The position numbers and the translations under genes were made by a program. 64,000 bases of DNA from Pseudomonas psychrophila (GTDB lineage Bacteria; Pseudomonadota; Gammaproteobacteria; Pseudomonadales; Pseudomonadaceae): contig NZ_JYKZ01000001.1 in the NCBI RefSeq assembly GCF_001043005.1, forward strand, positions 372,001-436,000. The letters are read 5' to 3'. The notes below the pieces were generated by a model that saw only the letters and a program-made list of their open reading frames with translations, was not told the DNA's origin and did not search any database. Every line of letters begins with the position of its first letter. Positions within the stretch are counted from its first letter, which is position 1. Below are positions 37,128 to 46,797 of this stretch, in pieces.

Positions 37128-39373
37128 GCCTTGCACTGCCAGAACGTGACAGGTCATCCATGGATGGCACCATTCACGCTTGCCCTTTACGGGAACACTC
37201 GACCAGTTTTCAGTTAGTGGACGAGTTCGGCGATGGACAACCTTATGCCGGGCTGGCCTATCAAATCATCGACCACGAAGACATTATTTACACCGGCAAG
37301 CTGGATGCGACAGGCTCCGGCAAGGTGGAAAACCACTACTGCGGCCCTGTGGAGCTTCGACTGAATCAGACATACCAAGGTCGTGAAGACGACTACAACG
37401 AACTAATAGTCCGGAAAAACTACCCCCTACCCATCACCGAACTACAGGTACGAGCCGAAAAAACTCGCTTCTCCAATAAGTCCGGTCTTCGCACTCAATC
37501 CAATCCTGCACAAGACAAGACCAATGCAGGTGCCTTTTATCAGGTAGAGGTACGAGAACTCGTGGAACACGGCGCACACCTGCCGCCGTTGGCCGCACGC
37601 CATTCCCCTCCCAACTTCCATGTCTTTAAGCTGTTTCGACCGCTACCTGTCAAAGGGAGTGCTGGCTACAAGCCTGAGCTAACAAAACGTTTCGGCGTTG
37701 CGCTGATGCCGAACCGGCACACCGTGCTGGAGGTGCGCCCTCTGCGCGCCCTGCGCCCCATGCTGTCACCCAGCAACGATTTCTGCGCGCTCAACCTCTA
37801 CCAGCTGGCACTGATGTCAACCCTGAGTTACAGCGACTTCGCCCAGCAGCCCAACGATCATCCGGTAGAAACCGACACAGTGAGCTTTCCGCTACAGCCG
37901 AGCATCGGCAATTGGTTTGCTGACGCATTAGCAAAATTTGACGAGCTTTGGCAGGTGGATGCGGCGCAGGCCGGGGGAAAGGCGTATTACCCGCTGTATG
38001 AGGAGGTGCCGTACTCCAGACGCCTGGAGGTGGTGCCCTTCGACCCGGAACTCTACCCGCAGGTTAATAGCCCAAGCCTGGGGGAAAAGCAGGAAAATCC
38101 GGCGACTATTCACTGGCTTGATGATCGTGCAGAAGACGGTGGCACCGATACCCAAGCTTTCATCACTCACCATGATGCGCTGATTCTTCTCTCGATCCGG
38201 GGCACGGCCAGTGTGGCTGATGCCTTGCGCGACATGGATGCGACTCAGGTGCCCTTTGGCGATTCGCCTGGCAAGGTGCACAACGGATTTTATGGTGCGG
38301 CCAAGGTGGCCTACCTTTTTGTTACCCGTTACCTGAACAAGTTTTACAGCGGACAAAAGCTGGTTATCACCGGGCACAGCCTGGGCGGGGCGATTGCCTT
38401 GATCGTGTCTGAAATGCTACGACGTGATAAACGGTATACAGCAGACATCGTGCTTTACACCTACGGTGCCCCCCGGGCCGGTGACAAGGTCTTCGTTGAG
38501 GGCGCAAAACCGCTGGTTCACCACCGCATAGTCAACCACAACGACCCGGTGCCAAGCGTTCCATCGACATGGATGAATACGTCCACCCAGCGGGAGTACA
38601 TGGCACAGGGTGTCGTTACCGTGGTGAATCCGGCTATCGGGGTGGCATCGCTGGTACTGGGCATGGTCAACATGACCGGTGAGCCCTACGCCCACCACGG
38701 CACACTGCGACACTTCATGCCGGTCTACTTTAACGCGGGCATCATGTCCTCGATCCTCTGGAAGCCAGGGTGCAGCACCATCAACGACCACGGTTGTGCC
38801 GTAGCGCTGAAGGCAACCGACGGCCTGCCCGCCCGCGGCCCATTCTTGCGGCAGGTGATTGATAATGCCCACCACAAAATGGTCGTCAGCTACATTCCAA
38901 ACTGTTGGGCCAGCCTGCGCCGCTGGCAGGCTGCTCAGGAGTCCAATCGCTCATTGGTGACTATTGATGAGTTTGAGCAAGTGGATGAGGCATTAACGAA
39001 TGCCAAGCGGCAAATACTCACCCTGGAGAGCCGTCTGGCGGCGAGCCCCGACAGATATGTCAGTCATCAAGCCGCGGCGATGGCCGCTCTTCAACAAGAG
39101 TTCACCAACATAGAAATCACGCGCACGCGGCTGAGCGAGTTACGGGCAAACCGTATCAGTGAGGCCGATGTGTATGGCTTGTTCGCGGGACTACCCGAAC
39201 TGGCAGAGGACGATTTGCCTCGCTGGAAAGCTCATGCAGAGAACCGTAAGGAGGAACAACTGGCAATGGCTCCGCCAGCAGCCGACGATGATGATGAGCG
39301 GGCGATAGCAGCCATTACCGGAGTCCGCATTCCGGGAACACCCTTCAATTTTGATATTGATTCGTTTAGCTAG
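37124..39373 (+). CDS. T6SS lipase effector (class-3 lipase fold, Tle-like)
   Basis: A 749-residue protein with an alpha/beta-hydrolase core at about residues 330-500. The nucleophile is S419 in ITGHSLGGAIA, a likely acid is D474 in NHNDPVPSVP, and IRGTASVADALRD and VHNGFYGAAK match the class-3 lipase fold. The N-terminal 200 residues hold a beta-rich region probably for VgrG/adaptor binding. The C-terminal part has a helical stretch (about 600-700, ITRTRLSELRANRISEADVY) and an acidic tail. It would attack phospholipids of rival cells from the periplasm. The subfamily (Tle2-like or other) cannot be fixed by eye. No signal peptide is present, as expected for T6SS cargo. Confidence 0.85.
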   Translation: MSLALPERDRSSMDGTIHACPLREHSTSFQLVDEFGDGQPYAGLAYQIIDHEDIIYTGKLDATGSGKVENHYCGPVELRLNQTYQGREDDYNELIVRKNYPLPITELQVRAEKTRFSNKSGLRTQSNPAQDKTNAGAFYQVEVRELVEHGAHLPPLAARHSPPNFHVFKLFRPLPVKGSAGYKPELTKRFGVALMPNRHTVLEVRPLRALRPMLSPSNDFCALNLYQLALMSTLSYSDFAQQPNDHPVETDTVSFPLQPSIGNWFADALAKFDELWQVDAAQAGGKAYYPLYEEVPYSRRLEVVPFDPELYPQVNSPSLGEKQENPATIHWLDDRAEDGGTDTQAFITHHDALILLSIRGTASVADALRDMDATQVPFGDSPGKVHNGFYGAAKVAYLFVTRYLNKFYSGQKLVITGHSLGGAIALIVSEMLRRDKRYTADIVLYTYGAPRAGDKVFVEGAKPLVHHRIVNHNDPVPSVPSTWMNTSTQREYMAQGVVTVVNPAIGVASLVLGMVNMTGEPYAHHGTLRHFMPVYFNAGIMSSILWKPGCSTINDHGCAVALKATDGLPARGPFLRQVIDNAHHKMVVSYIPNCWASLRRWQAAQESNRSLVTIDEFEQVDEALTNAKRQILTLESRLAASPDRYVSHQAAAMAALQQEFTNIEITRTRLSELRANRISEADVYGLFAGLPELAEDDLPRWKAHAENRKEEQLAMAPPAADDDDERAIAAITGVRIPGTPFNFDIDSFS

Positions 39374-39507
39374 CCCGTTTGGGATACCGCTCTAGCGCTG
39401 CGTGAACAGAACATGGCTTATCTTATTGATTAGCAAGACAAGTCATTACCCAAGACAACGGCATGTTCTCTACACGGCAGCGCAGCTCAAAGACATGGCG
39501 CTCCCAA

Positions 39508-40287
39508 CTACTGACGCATACCCCGCCCGCTCACCAGCAGTTTCGCGCAGCCGAAGTACAGCACGATGGTTGCCACCACCATGAAGGTCAGCGCCACGCT
39601 GATCTTGATGTCCGACACTCCAAGAATCCCGTAGCGGAATGCGTTGACCATATGCAGCACTGGGTTGGCCAGCGACACGCTCTGCCAGAACGGCGGCAGC
39701 AGTGTGATCGAGTAAAACACCCCGCCCAGGTAAGTCAGCGGCGTCAGCACGAAGGTCGGGATAATCGAAATATCGTCGAAGTTGCGCGCAAATACGGCGT
39801 TGATAAACCCCAGCAGCGAGAAGATCGTCGCCGTCAGCACCACGACCACAATGGTCAGGCCCAGATGGTGTACCTGCAGGTGGGTGAAGAACAGCGACAG
39901 CAGCGTCACGATCAAGCCCACGATCAACCCGCGCAAAATCCCGCCCACGGTAAAACCGATCAGAATGGTGTGGGGCGATACCGGCGACACCATCAGCTCT
40001 TCAATCGAGCGCTGAAACTTGGCACCAAAGAAGCTTGAGACCACGTTACCGTAGGAGTTGGTAATCACCGACATCATGATCAAGCCCGGCACGATGTACT
40101 CCATATAGGTGAAACCACCCATATCACCGATTTGTCGACCGATCAGGTTACCGAAAATCACGAAGTACAGCACCATGGTGATCGCAGGCGGCAGCAGTGT
40201 CTGCGGCCAGATGCGCATGAAGCGTCGAACTTCGCGGTAAACGATAGTATTCAACGCGACTAGGTTGGGACGCAGCTCCGAGCTCAT
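39508..40287 (-). CDS. ABC-2 type exporter permease (YadH-like)
   Basis: A 259-residue inner-membrane permease with six predicted helices and the ABC2 signature region FVLTPLTYLGGVFYSITLLP. It starts within the stop of the ATPase gene (4-base overlap), and together they form a small exporter like E. coli YadGH. Substrate unknown. This pair lies next to the GST gene as in the PA2811-PA2813 region of P. aeruginosa. Confidence 0.92.
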   Translation of the reverse strand: MSSELRPNLVALNTIVYREVRRFMRIWPQTLLPPAITMVLYFVIFGNLIGRQIGDMGGFTYMEYIVPGLIMMSVITNSYGNVVSSFFGAKFQRSIEELMVSPVSPHTILIGFTVGGILRGLIVGLIVTLLSLFFTHLQVHHLGLTIVVVVLTATIFSLLGFINAVFARNFDDISIIPTFVLTPLTYLGGVFYSITLLPPFWQSVSLANPVLHMVNAFRYGILGVSDIKISVALTFMVVATIVLYFGCAKLLVSGRGMRQ

Positions 40288-41216
40288 ACCGCCACCTTTG
40301 CCAGGTTTTTTTCGACCAACGACACGAACAACTCCTCAAGGCGATTGGTTTTATTGCGCAGGCTCACCACTTCGATGCTTTGCGCAGCCAACTGAGTGAA
40401 CAGACCGGTAATACCCACGGCTTTGTCGACCTGTACTTCCAGCGTACTGGCGTCGAGCAATTGACTCGGATAGCCGATCAACTGCGGGGCCGCCTGCAAT
40501 GGATGCTTCAAATCGAGCAAAAAGGTCTCGACATGCAACTGCCCCAGCAACTGGCGCATGCTGGTGTTTTCAACAATAGTGCCGTGGTCGATGATCCCGA
40601 TGTTGCGGCACAACTGCTCAGCCTCCTCCAGATAGTGAGTGGTGAGGATGATAGTCGTGCCCTGCTCGTTCAGCTCGGTGAGAAAACTCCACATCGAGCG
40701 ACGCAGCTCGATATCCACACCCGCAGTGGGCTCATCGAGAATCAACAGACGCGGCTCGTGCACCAAGGCCCGGGCAATCATCAAGCGGCGTTTCATGCCA
40801 CCGGACAACGAGCGCGAAGGCGTGTCGCGTTTATCCCAAAGCCCCAACTGCGTCAGGTACTTTTCAGCACGCTCCTTGGCGATTTTGGCTGGGATGCCGT
40901 AGTAACCCGCCTGGGTCACGACGATGTCGAAGGTCTTTTCAAACTGGTTGAAATTGAACTCCTGCGGCACCACGCCAATCGAGCGCTTAAGGGCTGCCGG
41001 ATTGCGATCGAGGTCATGGCCAAAGATATTCACCGTACCGCTGGTTTTATTTACCAGGGTCGAGAGAATGCCGATGGTCGTGGATTTGCCGGCGCCGTTA
41101 GGGCCCAGCAAGGCAAAAAAGTCACCTTCAGCAACATCCAGATCGATACCACTCAGGGCCTGGAAACCGTTGCCGTAGGTTTTGGTTAGCTGCCGTATGG
41201 ACAGAGCGGAACTCAT
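40284..41216 (-). CDS. ABC exporter ATP-binding protein (YadG-like)
   Basis: A 310-residue ATPase with Walker A GPNGAGKST, signature LSGGMKRRL, Walker B RLLILDEPTAGVD and the H-loop in LTTHYLEEAE. The DRA/Nod-type C-terminal extension (residues 230-310) is typical for ABC-2 exporters. Coupled to the permease gene downstream by a 4-base overlap. Confidence 0.94.
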   Translation of the reverse strand: MSSALSIRQLTKTYGNGFQALSGIDLDVAEGDFFALLGPNGAGKSTTIGILSTLVNKTSGTVNIFGHDLDRNPAALKRSIGVVPQEFNFNQFEKTFDIVVTQAGYYGIPAKIAKERAEKYLTQLGLWDKRDTPSRSLSGGMKRRLMIARALVHEPRLLILDEPTAGVDIELRRSMWSFLTELNEQGTTIILTTHYLEEAEQLCRNIGIIDHGTIVENTSMRQLLGQLHVETFLLDLKHPLQAAPQLIGYPSQLLDASTLEVQVDKAVGITGLFTQLAAQSIEVVSLRNKTNRLEELFVSLVEKNLAKVAV

Positions 41217-41349
41217 ATCGGATTACGCACCAAGATGGGGAAATGGGGAGGTATAAGTAAGGGCGAACTACCTGTAGGGCAAGTCCGACAAGGCCGTATG
41301 GTGCTTGGCCTCGCCGCACAAGTACAGTCGCCCGTATTAATAGTGGCTA

Positions 41350-41976
41350 TTAAGTCAACGCGGTCATCACTGCATTTCGGTAAGCCGGACGCTGCTTCAA
41401 GCGCTCATACCAGGCACTCAAATGCGGCAGGGGCGCACGTTCGATGGGCATTTCAAACCAGGCATAGATAAAGGATCCCAGCGGGATATCGCCCATGCCG
41501 ATCTCATCACCCGACAGGTAGGGTTTTTCAGCCAGCGCCTGATCCACAACAGCCAGCAATTGATCGCAGGCTTTGATGGCGGCGTTGATTTTCACCCAGT
41601 CCTGCTCCTCGGCAGGCGTGCGCAGAACACCCCAGAACACTGCACGAAACTCAACCGCAAATGAGGTACTGGTCCAGTCCATCCATTTATCAGCCTGCGC
41701 ACGCACTCGGGCATCGGTTGGATACCAGGACGTGTCCGAACCATATCTGGCTGTGAGGTAACGCACGATGGCGTTTGATTCCCACAGCACAAAGCCGTCA
41801 TCCTCCTCGATCATGGGAACCCGACCATTGGGATTCAACGACCGGTACTCAGGACTGTCGACCACTCCAAATGCACCGCCCGCCTCTACCCGGCTATACG
41901 GCAACGCCAATTCTTCGACACACCACAACGCCTTGCGCACGTTTGACGAATTCTTGCGACCCCACACTTTCAGCAT
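41350..41976 (-). CDS. Glutathione S-transferase family protein
   Basis: A 208-residue GST: an N-terminal thioredoxin-like domain (MLKVWGRKNSSNVRKALWCV, with the catalytic Ser region SSN, and NPNGRVPMIEEDDGFVLWES for glutathione binding) and a helical C-terminal domain. Start 41976 is the family start; the frame is open to 42051 without support. It lies between the exporter and the divergent fadE. Confidence 0.92.
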   Translation of the reverse strand: MLKVWGRKNSSNVRKALWCVEELALPYSRVEAGGAFGVVDSPEYRSLNPNGRVPMIEEDDGFVLWESNAIVRYLTARYGSDTSWYPTDARVRAQADKWMDWTSTSFAVEFRAVFWGVLRTPAEEQDWVKINAAIKACDQLLAVVDQALAEKPYLSGDEIGMGDIPLGSFIYAWFEMPIERAPLPHLSAWYERLKQRPAYRNAVMTALT

Positions 41977-42127
41977 GATCTGGCTCCTGATTGATAGACG
42001 CCGACGGAGTCTACGCCGGGATGTCGAACTCTGCCTCCAGCGCAAGGTCACTATCCTTACAACCTTGATCGGAAGTTGCGACTAAGCTCACAAGAGTTAT
42101 CGCCCCTGGTTTCATGGAGGATTAAAT

Positions 42128-44575
42128 ATGCTGTTGTTGTGGATACTGGTTCTGATTGTTGGCATCGCCTATATGGCCCATCGCCGCATCGCTCCGCTGA
42201 CGACTCTGGCTGTTGTCGCGGTTTATCTGTTGGCAATGGGTGTCATCGGCCATGTGCCGGGCTGGTTGCTGACAATCCTTTGGCTACTGCTGGCAGCGCC
42301 CGCCGCTCTGCTGCTGTTGCCAGACCTTCGGCGCAAAATATTTACCGCACCGCTGTTCAAGTGGTTTCAAAAGACCCTGCCACCCATGTCGCAAACCGAG
42401 CGCGATGCCATCGACGCCGGCACCGTATGGTGGGATGGTCAATTGTTCAGCGGCCGCCCCGACTGGAACCAGCTTCTGGCTTACCCCAAGGTCAAGCTCA
42501 CAGAAGAAGAACAGGCGTTTATTGATGGCCCCACTGAAGAACTGTGCGCGATGGTCAGCGACTGGGAAATCGGGCAGGCCATGGATTTGCCGCCACAGGC
42601 CTGGGCGCATATCAAGGAACACGGCTTCTTCGCCCTGATCATCCCGAAAGCCTACGGTGGCAAAGGTTTCTCGGCCTACGCCCACTCCCAGGTAGCAATG
42701 AAGCTGGCCACCCGCAGTGGCGATCTGGCCTCCACCGTAATGGTGCCCAACTCCCTCGGCCCCGCCGAGTTGCTGCTGCATTACGGCACCGATGAGCAGC
42801 GCGACCACTACCTGCCACGCCTGGCCCGTGGCGATGACATCCCCTGCTTTGCCCTGACCGGCCCGCTGGCCGGCTCCGATGCCGGCGCAATGCCCGACAC
42901 CGGGATCATTTGCAAAGGCCAATGGCAAGGCGAAGAAGTGATCGGCCTGCGTCTGAACTGGGAGAAGCGCTACATCACTCTGGGCCCTGTCGCCACCCTG
43001 CTTGGCCTGGCCTTCAAGGCCCACGACCCGGACCATCTGCTGGGCGACAAGGAAGACCTTGGCATCAGCCTTGCGCTGATCCCCACTGACACCCCCGGGG
43101 TTGAGATCGGCCGCCGCCATCTGCCTTTGGGCGCAGCCTTCATGAACGGTCCAAACTCAGGCAAAGACGTATTTATCCCCCTGGATTACCTGATCGGTGG
43201 CCAGGAAATGCTCGGTAAGGGCTGGATGATGCTGATGAACTGCCTGTCGGTCGGGCGTTCGATATCGTTACCGGCTGTCGGCACCGGCGCAGCCAAGTTC
43301 ACCAGTCTGGTGACCGGGCAGTACGCCCAGGTGCGTGAGCAGTTCAATGTGCCGCTGGCCGCCTTCGAGGGTATCCAGGAAGCCCTGGCACGAATTGGCG
43401 GCAACGCCTGGCTGATGGACAGCGCGCGCATGCTCACCGCCAACGCAGTGGACCTGGGCGAGAAACCTTCGGTACTGTCGGCGATTCTCAAGTACCACCT
43501 CACCGAACGCGGCCGCGAATGCATCAGCCACGCCATGGACGTCCACGGCGGCAAGGGCATCATCATGGGGCCCAACAACTATCTGGGCCGCAACTGGCAA
43601 GGCGCGCCGATTTTCATCACCGTGGAAGGCGCAAACATCCTGTCACGCAACCTGATGATCTTTGGTCAGGGCGCCATTCGCTGCCATCCCTTCGTACTCA
43701 AGGAGATGGCCCTGGCCGGGCGTGAAGACAAGGATCAGGCACTGCTTGAGTTTGACGACCTGCTGCTTAAGCATATCGGTTTTGCGATCAGCAACATGGC
43801 CAGCACTTTTGTGCTGAACCTGGGCCTTGGTCGATTTGAACATGCACCGGGCAACGCCCTGAGCCAAGGTTATTTCCGGGCACTGAACCGCCAGGCAGCA
43901 GCCTTTGCACTATTGGCCGACCTGAGCATGATGCTGCTGGGGGGCGAGCTCAAACGTCGCGAGCGTTTGTCCGCGCGTCTGGGTGACGTGTTGAGCCACA
44001 TGTACCTGGCCAGCGCCGCGCTCAAGCGTTACCACGATCTGGACTCGCCGGAGTACCTCAACCCGTTGTTCAAATGGGCCATGGAAGAAAGCCTAGGGCA
44101 CGCCGAGCGCGCACTGGATGAACTGCTGAAAAACTTCCCGAGCCGCATACTGGGCTGCCTGCTGCGCGGCGTGGTGTTCCCGTTTGGTCGACGCCACACC
44201 GGGCCATCAGATGAGCTGGATGCCGAAGTTGCCGAAGTACTGGGTCGTGGCAAGGGTGATCCGACGCTTGAGGCGGTGCTCTCGGGCTGTTATCGCCCAC
44301 AATCGCCAGACGACGCGGTGGGCGCCTTGCAACATGCCTGCGACCTGCTGAATGAGGCGCGCCCGCTGCACAAAAAATTGCATCAAGCCCTTAAAAGCGG
44401 TCAGGTAAAACCGGAGGCGGGAGAACCGTCCATCGATGCAGCACTGCAAGCCGGCGTACTGCAACCGGCCGAGGCACACACGCTACGCACCGCTGAAGCG
44501 GCGCGGCGCAAGGTGATTGATGTGGATGACTTCTCCAAGGAAGAACTCACCCACAGTGAAGGAAAGATTCGATAA
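42128..44575 (+). CDS. fadE: Acyl-CoA dehydrogenase FadE
   Basis: An FAD enzyme of 815 residues for the first step of fatty acid beta-oxidation, of the large FadE type. N-terminal membrane helices (about residues 1-60) precede the dehydrogenase domain (LTGPLAGSDAGAMPDTGI, the FAD-binding region; LNCLSVGRSISLP-like segment; MDVHGGKGIIMGPNNYLG). The DUF1974 C-terminal extension (from about 560) is present. A good Shine-Dalgarno (GGAGG) lies before the ATG. Confidence 0.95.
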   Translation: MLLLWILVLIVGIAYMAHRRIAPLTTLAVVAVYLLAMGVIGHVPGWLLTILWLLLAAPAALLLLPDLRRKIFTAPLFKWFQKTLPPMSQTERDAIDAGTVWWDGQLFSGRPDWNQLLAYPKVKLTEEEQAFIDGPTEELCAMVSDWEIGQAMDLPPQAWAHIKEHGFFALIIPKAYGGKGFSAYAHSQVAMKLATRSGDLASTVMVPNSLGPAELLLHYGTDEQRDHYLPRLARGDDIPCFALTGPLAGSDAGAMPDTGIICKGQWQGEEVIGLRLNWEKRYITLGPVATLLGLAFKAHDPDHLLGDKEDLGISLALIPTDTPGVEIGRRHLPLGAAFMNGPNSGKDVFIPLDYLIGGQEMLGKGWMMLMNCLSVGRSISLPAVGTGAAKFTSLVTGQYAQVREQFNVPLAAFEGIQEALARIGGNAWLMDSARMLTANAVDLGEKPSVLSAILKYHLTERGRECISHAMDVHGGKGIIMGPNNYLGRNWQGAPIFITVEGANILSRNLMIFGQGAIRCHPFVLKEMALAGREDKDQALLEFDDLLLKHIGFAISNMASTFVLNLGLGRFEHAPGNALSQGYFRALNRQAAAFALLADLSMMLLGGELKRRERLSARLGDVLSHMYLASAALKRYHDLDSPEYLNPLFKWAMEESLGHAERALDELLKNFPSRILGCLLRGVVFPFGRRHTGPSDELDAEVAEVLGRGKGDPTLEAVLSGCYRPQSPDDAVGALQHACDLLNEARPLHKKLHQALKSGQVKPEAGEPSIDAALQAGVLQPAEAHTLRTAEAARRKVIDVDDFSKEELTHSEGKIR

Positions 44576-44638
44576 CGGGACAGCGGGCGCCGGGGGCTTT
44601 ATACTCTCGCGCCCGTTTTGCTCTAGAGGACACCCGCA

Positions 44639-45055
44639 ATGGCCACCAATGATCTGAACCACAACCTTGTCTTGCTCGACATTCTGCGCAGCATCCTGGT
44701 TGCTGTCGGTGACGCTGAGCAGATCCCTGAGGAAAGCCACGCTCTGTTTCTGGAACGCTTTGACGACATGCGCAGTTCGCTGCCGGTTGACCCGATCAAT
44801 AGCCAATATCTGGGCCAGGACATCATGTGCCAGGTCATCGAGCGCTATCCACAGATCGCTCACCTGGTCCCGCGTGATCTGCTCTGGTACTTCGGTGGTG
44901 CCTGCTTCAACTTCCTGTCGGATGAAGAACTGGACATGTATGAAGCACTGGAAGAGCGTCGTCACGAAGCAGAACAGAACGACGAGCCGTTCGACTGGAA
45001 TCAGGAAAAACAACTGATGGCGATGCCTGTGTCAGACGACAGCACACAGCACTGA
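44639..45055 (+). CDS. PA2817-like conserved protein
   Basis: A 138-residue acidic, soluble protein (LVLLDILRSILVAVGDAEQI, LFLERFDDMRSSLP, HLVPRDLLWYFGGACFNFLS). I recall it as a Pseudomonas-specific family named after PA2817, always next to the fadE gene. Function unknown; the helical acidic character fits a small regulator or adaptor. AGAGGA before the ATG supports the start. A terminator follows. Confidence 0.85.
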   Translation: MATNDLNHNLVLLDILRSILVAVGDAEQIPEESHALFLERFDDMRSSLPVDPINSQYLGQDIMCQVIERYPQIAHLVPRDLLWYFGGACFNFLSDEELDMYEALEERRHEAEQNDEPFDWNQEKQLMAMPVSDDSTQH

Positions 45056-45074
45056 TCGCTTCGCAAACTATTCA

Positions 45075-45106
45075 AGGCCCGCCCGGTTTACCGCGCGGGC
45101 TTTTTT
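45075..45106 (+). terminator. Terminator after the PA2817-like gene
   Basis: GCCCGC and GCGGGC arms around a short loop with a T-run after, directly downstream of the gene. The T-run overlaps the stop of the convergent LysR gene. Confidence 0.88.
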
Positions 45107-46076
45107 ATGAAGGACGAAATTCCTGTGTCCGCCCCATTTCAAGGGTGGGTTCCTGCGCCAGTTGCTCAACCAAATAGTCGATGAACACCCGCATTTTGGG
45201 GGGCAAATAACGCGATGGTGCATGCAGCAGCCATGCACCTCCATGGTAGGAAGCAATAAAACTCCACTTAGGCAACACTTGAACGATCAGCCCTTGATCC
45301 AGTGCCTGACGCGCAGTGAAGTACGGCAGGCTGCCAATTCCGAGATGCTGTAACACGGCATCCAGCCGCACCCCGGTGTGATTGGCTGCGTAGCGCCCGC
45401 GCACGCCAACGGTTACCGACCTGGCGCTCTGCTTAAATTTCCACCGTGCATCCGCTGGTGTTTCTCCCAGATAAATACAGCTATGCCCACGTAAATCCTC
45501 GGGCTCGGCGGGCGTGCCGTGCTCCGCCAAATAAGCAGGCGTGGCGCATAACACATGCTCGATCGGGAATAATTGACGCCCCACAAGCCCCGGAGGCGGC
45601 TGGTCGGTGATACGAATGCTCAGGTCAACGTTGTCATCGATCAGGTCGACATAACGGTCTTCCAGAATCAATTGCACATCAACGTGTGGGTAGCGCCGTA
45701 AAAACTCGGGCATGTGCGGGTGAATCACATAACGCCCAACGGCCTTGGGCACGCTGATCCGGATCAAGCCCTCAGCGCTGCGGGTGAAGCGCCCGCTAAG
45801 GTCCATGACGGATTGGGCAGCACCCGCCACCTCACAGCAGCGCTTGAAGACTTCTTCGCCATCATCGCTCAAGCGTAATTTGCGCGTGGTGCGCTGCAGT
45901 AAACGGATAGCCAGGGCTTTTTCCAGACGCGAAACGCTGCGACTGACCGCAGAAGGTGATGTACCGAGCTGCCGCGCCACTTCAGAGAAGCTCCCGGCCT
46001 CGACCACCTTCACGAACATCACCATTTCAGCCAACAACGATAACGGTAGATTTATGCTCACAGCGCACAGGTCCAT
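45105..46076 (-). CDS. LysR-type transcriptional regulator
   Basis: A 323-residue LTTR with an N-terminal winged HTH (VKVVEAGSFSEVARQLGTSP, then SAVSRSVSRLEKALAIRLLQ) and a periplasmic-binding-like effector domain (IRISVPKAVGRYVIHPHMPE). It diverges from the alanyl-tRNA editing gene across 72 bases, which is where it probably acts; the signal is unknown. Confidence 0.9.
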   Translation of the reverse strand: MDLCAVSINLPLSLLAEMVMFVKVVEAGSFSEVARQLGTSPSAVSRSVSRLEKALAIRLLQRTTRKLRLSDDGEEVFKRCCEVAGAAQSVMDLSGRFTRSAEGLIRISVPKAVGRYVIHPHMPEFLRRYPHVDVQLILEDRYVDLIDDNVDLSIRITDQPPPGLVGRQLFPIEHVLCATPAYLAEHGTPAEPEDLRGHSCIYLGETPADARWKFKQSARSVTVGVRGRYAANHTGVRLDAVLQHLGIGSLPYFTARQALDQGLIVQVLPKWSFIASYHGGAWLLHAPSRYLPPKMRVFIDYLVEQLAQEPTLEMGRTQEFRPS

Positions 46077-46148
46077 TGAAATTCTGGTGGATTATCACGG
46101 TCAACGCGCAACTCTATACTAAAAAAAGACACCGACCAGGACACCATA

Positions 46149-46775
46149 ATGACCCAACGCCTCTTTTTTACCGATGACGCACTGACTGCAGACATTAACG
46201 TGATCCGTTGCACAGCCCACGAAGACGTATTTGCCGTGACCGTGGAGGCGACCCCTTTTCATCCGCAAGGCGGCGGGCAGCCGTGCGATCTGGGCCTGAT
46301 CGGTGACAGTGAAGTGGTGAAGGTGCTGCAAGAACAAGACAACATTGTGCATTACGTCACGCAGGCCATTGCACCTGGCCCCGCACGCGCTCAGGTGGAT
46401 GCAGCGCGACGACATCTCAACGCCCGACTGCACAGTGCCGGGCACTTGATTGGAGTCCTCGGCGAACAGGCTGGCTGGATGCCGACCAAGGCACATCACT
46501 GGCCGGGCGAATGCCGGGTCAGCTTCACCCCCGGCGAAGACGCTCAACCACTGGAAGCCCCAGCCATCCAGCTACAACTGGAGCGCTGGATCAGTGCCGA
46601 CTTACCCCGCCAGCTTCATCTAGACTCCAGCCAACGCGCCGTCGGATTTGGCAATTTGCCGAGCTATCCGTGCGGTGGCACCCATGTTCGCTCCCTGAGC
46701 GAATTAGTGGCGGTCAACGTGCTTTCTGTCACCCTCAAAAAAGGTGTGCTGTCCGTGCGTTACGATCTGAATTGA
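46149..46775 (+). CDS. Alanyl-tRNA editing protein (AlaX-like)
   Basis: A 208-residue free-standing editing domain that hydrolyses Ser- or Gly-tRNA(Ala). The zinc motif residues lie in HSAGHLIGVL (HxxxH-like) and PCGGTHVRSL (Cys-x3-His); the HPQGGGQPCDLG loop is the family mark. It diverges from the LysR gene. Intact. Confidence 0.92.
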   Translation: MTQRLFFTDDALTADINVIRCTAHEDVFAVTVEATPFHPQGGGQPCDLGLIGDSEVVKVLQEQDNIVHYVTQAIAPGPARAQVDAARRHLNARLHSAGHLIGVLGEQAGWMPTKAHHWPGECRVSFTPGEDAQPLEAPAIQLQLERWISADLPRQLHLDSSQRAVGFGNLPSYPCGGTHVRSLSELVAVNVLSVTLKKGVLSVRYDLN

Positions 46776-46797
46776 CCATGACATCGGCTCAAACAAC

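Larger units (their letters stand above)
35461..37180 (+). repeat. Tandem duplication, two units of about 860 bp
   Basis: Unit 1 (35461-36320) and unit 2 (36321-about 37180) are collinear at an offset of 860 bases with few differences. Each unit carries a lipoprotein gene followed by the first 20 or so codons of the effector (ATGAGCCTTGC start). Unit joints coincide with TGCCC, found both before the lipoprotein start and within the HACP codons of the effector, so a crossover at this short homology explains the structure. Confidence 0.85.
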
